This document shows, piece after piece, positions 5,708 through 8,377 of a DNA stretch of 8,377 bases. A program made the translations under genes and the position numbers. Position 1 is the first letter of the stretch; every line of letters starts with the position of its first letter. Origin of the DNA: an uncultured Desulfobulbus sp. (GTDB taxonomy: Bacteria > Desulfobacterota > Desulfobulbia > Desulfobulbales > Desulfobulbaceae); NCBI GenBank assembly GCA_946539945.1, contig CAMNHX010000050.1, positions 1 to 8,377 of the forward strand, given 5' to 3'. The notes beneath the pieces were generated by a model that did not search any database, had not been told where the DNA came from, and saw nothing but the letters and a program-made list of their open reading frames with translations.

Positions 5708-5748
5708 TGGCGGGTATTTTTGGGACTGGAATCTTTGCCTGTAAACAC
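5697..5748 (+). promoter_or_regulatory. perfect 8-bp inverted repeat spanning the lon promoter
   Basis: GTGTTTAC (5697-5704) is the exact reverse complement of GTAAACAC (5741-5748), with 36 bases between. The left arm overlaps the candidate -10 box and the right arm lies 21 bases before the start codon. Such a layout could be a pair of operator half-sites, or, if transcription starts upstream, a leader stem ending near the ribosome site. Which of these applies cannot be told from sequence. Confidence 0.35.
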
Positions 5749-5769
5749 GCATGACGTGAAGGAGATAAC

Positions 5770-8220
5770 GTGGACGACGACAGCAGAGCGCAGGAGCCGG
5801 AAGAACTGGGCGAAACCCCGCAGGACCTTGAAATCCCGGAAGTGCTGCCCATGATGGCGGTTCGGGATGTGGTGGTCTTCAACTACATGATTATTCCGCT
5901 TTTTGTGGGGCGCGACAGTTCGGTTGAGGCGGTGAACGAGGCCCTGGCCCAGCACAAGCTGTTGATGCTGGTCACCCAGAAGGACGCCATTCAGGACGAC
6001 CCTGATATAAACGAACTCTATCAGGTGGGTATGGTGGTCATGGTCATGCGTACCCTGAAACTGCCGGACGGGCGTCTGAAGGTGCTGGTCCAGGCCATCT
6101 CCAAGGCGCGTATTCGCCGGGTCCTGCAACACCGGCCCTTCTACCGGGTAGCGCTGGAACTGATACCCGAACCGGAAGTCGGTGACAATACGGTCAAAAC
6201 CGAGGCGCTCATGCGGGCCATCCGCGAGCAGATGGAAAAGATCATGTCGCTGCGGGGCCACCTCTCCACTGACCTGATGATGGCCATCAACAACATTGAG
6301 GAGCCAGGGCGGCTGGCGGATCTGGTTGGGTCCAACCTGCGGCTGAAGCCTGCCGATGCCCAGAAAATTCTGGAGACCATCAACCCACTTGACCGGCTGC
6401 AACTGGTTTCCGAGATGCTCAACAAGGAGCTGGAAGTCTCCACGGTTCAGGCCAAGATCCAGTCTGACGCCAAGGAAGAGATGTCCAAAAGCCAGCGCGA
6501 GTACTTCCTGCGTGAGCAGATTCAGGCCCTGCGCCGGGAACTGGGTGACGAGGACGAGTATTCACAGGAAATTGAAGACCTGGCCCGCCAGCTCCGCAAG
6601 AAACGGATGCCCAAGTATGCCAAGAAAGAGGCGAAAAAACAGCTCAAGCGGCTGGAGATGATGCACCAGGACGCCTCGGAGGCACACATCATCCGTACCT
6701 ATATCGACTGGTTTCTGGACCTGCCGTGGAAGCAGTCTTCTGAAGACGTACTGGACCTCAAGGTCGCAGCCCAGGTGCTGGATGAAGACCACCACGGACT
6801 GGAGGAGATCAAGGACCGCATCCTTGAATTTCTGGCTGTGCGCAAGCTCAACCCGGACACCAAGGGTTCCATCATCTGCTTTGTGGGACCGCCGGGCGTG
6901 GGCAAGACCTCCCTGGGTCAGGCAATAGCCCGGGCCATGGGCCGCAAGTTCTACCGGCTCTCTTTGGGCGGAATGCGCGACGAGGCGGAAATCCGCGGAC
7001 ACCGCCGCACCTATATTGGCGCCATGCCGGGCCGCATCCTGCAAGGGCTGAAGCAGGTGGGCACGAACAATCCGGTCTTCATGTTGGACGAGATCGACAA
7101 GCTGGGTGACGACTACCGGGGCGATCCCTCTTCCGCGCTTCTGGAGGTCCTGGACCCGGAGCAGAACGCCACCTTTTCGGATCACTACATGAACCTGCCC
7201 TTTGACCTGTCCAAGGTGATGTTCATCACCACAGCCAACCGGTCAGACACCATTCCTGGACCGCTTCTGGACCGCATGGAGGTTATCCGGCTCTCCGGCT
7301 ACACCCTGGAAGAGAAGATGGCCATTGCCCGCAAGTACCTTTTGCCGCGCCAGATTGAGTCTTCCGGCATCGAGGAAGGGCAGGTCAAGATTGAAGACGA
7401 TATTTTGCGACGGGTGATCCGCGAATACACCCACGAAGCTGGTGTGCGTAACCTGGAACGCGCCCTGGGCAAGATCTGCCGCAAAATCGCCCGCCGCGTG
7501 GCTGAAGGTGGCAAGGGACCGTATTCGGTGTCCGGGACCATGCTGGAAAAATATCTGGGACCGCCGCAGTTCCTGCCGGACAACGAGATGGACAGGAGCG
7601 GTGAACCGGGTCTGGTGGTTGGTCTGGCCTGGACAGAGGTGGGCGGCGAGCTTTTGCAGATAGAAACCAGCATCCTGCCGGGCAAGGGCAAACTGCTTCT
7701 GACCGGGCAACTGGGCGAGGTGATGAAGGAGTCGGCGCAGGCAGCCTTGAGCTACTGCCGCAGCCGTGCCAAGCAACTGGGTGTGAAGGCAGAGTATTTT
7801 GACACCGTGGACATCCACATCCACGTTCCAGCAGGCGCAATCCCCAAGGACGGGCCTTCTGCGGGCATTACCATGACCACTGCGCTCTTCTCCGCCATCA
7901 GCGGCAAGCCGGTGCAAAGCGGCTTGGCCATGACCGGCGAAGTCACCCTGCGGGGCCGGGTTCTGCCCATCGGTGGTCTGAAGGAAAAGGCTTTGGCTGC
8001 CCTGCGCGCTGGTATCAAACAGATTCTTATCCCTGAAGAAAACCAGAAGGACCTGGTGGAAATCCCGGAAGAGCTGCGCAAAGAGATTACCTTTCATCCG
8101 GTCAAACACATGGACGAGGTGATTGCCCTGGCCTTGGGTTCTTCCGTCAAAGCGCCGCGCAAAAAACGGACTACCGCCAAAAAAACAGAGGAAGGCGCGA
8201 GCGATCAGGCAAAGTCCTGA
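5770..8220 (+). CDS. lon: ATP-dependent protease La (Lon)
   Basis: The protein has 816 residues and is a LonA-type cytoplasmic protease that unfolds and degrades damaged and regulatory proteins as a ring-shaped homohexamer. The GTG start at 5770 has a strong AAGGAG five bases upstream. The N-terminal substrate-binding domain starts at [12 protein letters not shown] (26-37) and is followed by a long helical linker rich in charged residues (about 215-330). The AAA+ module has Walker A GPPGVGKT at 373-380, Walker B VFMLDE at 436-441, and an arginine in LLDRMEVI (R502). The protease domain has the catalytic Ser in PKDGPSAG (S697) and the catalytic Lys in [10 protein letters not shown] (K740), spaced 43 apart as in E. 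coli. The protein is slightly longer than the 784-residue E. coli enzyme, because of an acidic N-terminal extension of about 24 residues and a basic Lys-rich tail (about 794-816). It is transcribed alone, with its own terminator. Confidence 0.98.
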   Translation: MDDDSRAQEPEELGETPQDLEIPEVLPMMAVRDVVVFNYMIIPLFVGRDSSVEAVNEALAQHKLLMLVTQKDAIQDDPDINELYQVGMVVMVMRTLKLPDGRLKVLVQAISKARIRRVLQHRPFYRVALELIPEPEVGDNTVKTEALMRAIREQMEKIMSLRGHLSTDLMMAINNIEEPGRLADLVGSNLRLKPADAQKILETINPLDRLQLVSEMLNKELEVSTVQAKIQSDAKEEMSKSQREYFLREQIQALRRELGDEDEYSQEIEDLARQLRKKRMPKYAKKEAKKQLKRLEMMHQDASEAHIIRTYIDWFLDLPWKQSSEDVLDLKVAAQVLDEDHHGLEEIKDRILEFLAVRKLNPDTKGSIICFVGPPGVGKTSLGQAIARAMGRKFYRLSLGGMRDEAEIRGHRRTYIGAMPGRILQGLKQVGTNNPVFMLDEIDKLGDDYRGDPSSALLEVLDPEQNATFSDHYMNLPFDLSKVMFITTANRSDTIPGPLLDRMEVIRLSGYTLEEKMAIARKYLLPRQIESSGIEEGQVKIEDDILRRVIREYTHEAGVRNLERALGKICRKIARRVAEGGKGPYSVSGTMLEKYLGPPQFLPDNEMDRSGEPGLVVGLAWTEVGGELLQIETSILPGKGKLLLTGQLGEVMKESAQAALSYCRSRAKQLGVKAEYFDTVDIHIHVPAGAIPKDGPSAGITMTTALFSAISGKPVQSGLAMTGEVTLRGRVLPIGGLKEKALAALRAGIKQILIPEENQKDLVEIPEELRKEITFHPVKHMDEVIALALGSSVKAPRKKRTTAKKTEEGASDQAKS

Positions 8221-8244
8221 AAGCAGGACTGCAAGCTCTTGTCC

Positions 8245-8281
8245 GACTCCCCGCGCCTTTGGTGTGGGGAGTCTTTTTTTT
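8245..8281 (+). terminator. intrinsic terminator of lon
   Basis: GACTCCCC (8245-8252) and GGGGAGTC (8266-8273) form a perfect eight-base GC-rich stem, followed directly by a run of eight T (8274-8281). It begins 24 bases after the lon stop codon. The structure is textbook for the plus strand; there is no matching T-run on the minus strand. Confidence 0.93.
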
Positions 8282-8302
8282 GGGGGCGGAATGGCAACGC
8301 GC

Positions 8303-8377
8303 TCACAGGATGCTGGGCGGTGTGCAGGCGCGTTTGCGCAGGCCGAAACCGGATTTGCGGGTTTCGCTTTCCGGGAC
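8303..8377 (-). CDS. possible 3' end of a convergent gene, truncated by the window
   Basis: The minus strand is open from the window edge to a TGA at 8305-8303, encoding 24 residues rich in basic residues (ESETRKSGFGLRKRACTPPS is part of it). A convergent gene ending just past the lon terminator would be a usual arrangement. I do not recognise the peptide. The same DNA holds an inverted repeat CGAAACC/GGTTTCG (8344-8350, 8360-8366) and is also open on the plus strand from an ATG at 8291, but that start lies only ten bases past the terminator T-run and lacks room for a promoter. The call is weak. Confidence 0.3.
   Translation of the reverse strand, partial: VPESETRKSGFGLRKRACTPPSIL

Larger units (their letters stand above)
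5451..5769. other. 319-bp divergent intergenic region with repeats and palindromes
   Basis: No gene is supported here. Besides the 27-bp repeat (5509-5535) it holds: a hairpin of CAGGC-A-CAC with GTG-C-GCCTG (5546-5566); a 12-base perfect palindrome TTTTGCGCAAAA (5613-5624); AGCAAATT (5587-5594) complementary to AATTTGCT (5623-5630); the nine-base direct repeat TGTTTCGCC at 5574-5582 and 5632-5640; and GTGTTTAC/GTAAACAC near lon. On the minus strand, TAGAAT (5597-5592) is a good -10 candidate for the HdrB-like gene, though its best -35 (TTGCGC) is 19 bases away. If used, the 27-bp repeat would lie in that gene's leader. Confidence 0.5.

Noticed and set aside
7243..8109. Minus-strand open frame of 288 codons
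   Set aside because: It is antisense to the protease half of lon and shows no independent start signal or family motif.

Overview
The window reads as chromosomal DNA of a GC-moderate Gram-negative bacterium, most likely a deltaproteobacterium of the Desulfovibrio type. The basis is the character of the Lon protease (long charged linker, basic C-terminal tail), Sec signal peptides on many small exported proteins, and an HdrB-like cysteine-rich protein of a kind common in anaerobes. The taxonomic call is inference; no rRNA or tRNA gene is present.

Layout. Positions 1-229 hold no credible gene. They contain one copy of a 27-bp repeat (51-77) and three adjacent stem-loops (about 121-210). From 230 to 5450 every gene lies on the minus strand. 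In transcription order (right to left) these are: an HdrB-like protein with two CCG-type cysteine modules (4701-5450); an exported M15-family peptidoglycan peptidase (3798-4574); the C-terminal remnant of an Mrr-like restriction endonuclease (3439-3630); an exported ankyrin-repeat protein (2424-3296); and a tight three-gene group of exported proteins, namely a DUF5991-like protein (1731-2231), a protein with two DxDGDG-type motifs (752-1720) and a short unrecognised protein (230-682). A second exact copy of the 27-bp repeat lies at 5509-5535, in the same orientation, so the two copies bracket the whole minus-strand block.

On the plus strand, lon (5770-8220) is complete. It has a strong ribosome binding site, a GTG start, intact ATPase and Ser-Lys protease motifs, and a clear intrinsic terminator at 8245-8281. 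It is divergent from the HdrB-like gene. The 319-bp space between them is rich in palindromes and inverted repeats and contains a candidate lon promoter. The last 75 bases may hold the 3' end of a convergent minus-strand gene.

How the parts fit. Lon is ordinary core protein quality control. The minus-strand block looks accessory: five consecutive intact genes encode Sec-exported, mostly uncharacterised envelope proteins, next to a decayed restriction gene, all between direct repeats. I see no complete defence system, insertion sequence, CRISPR array or phage gene. The most unusual items are the repeat bracket with its adjacent stem-loops, the Mrr remnant, the divergent CCG protein, and the inverted repeat across the lon promoter.
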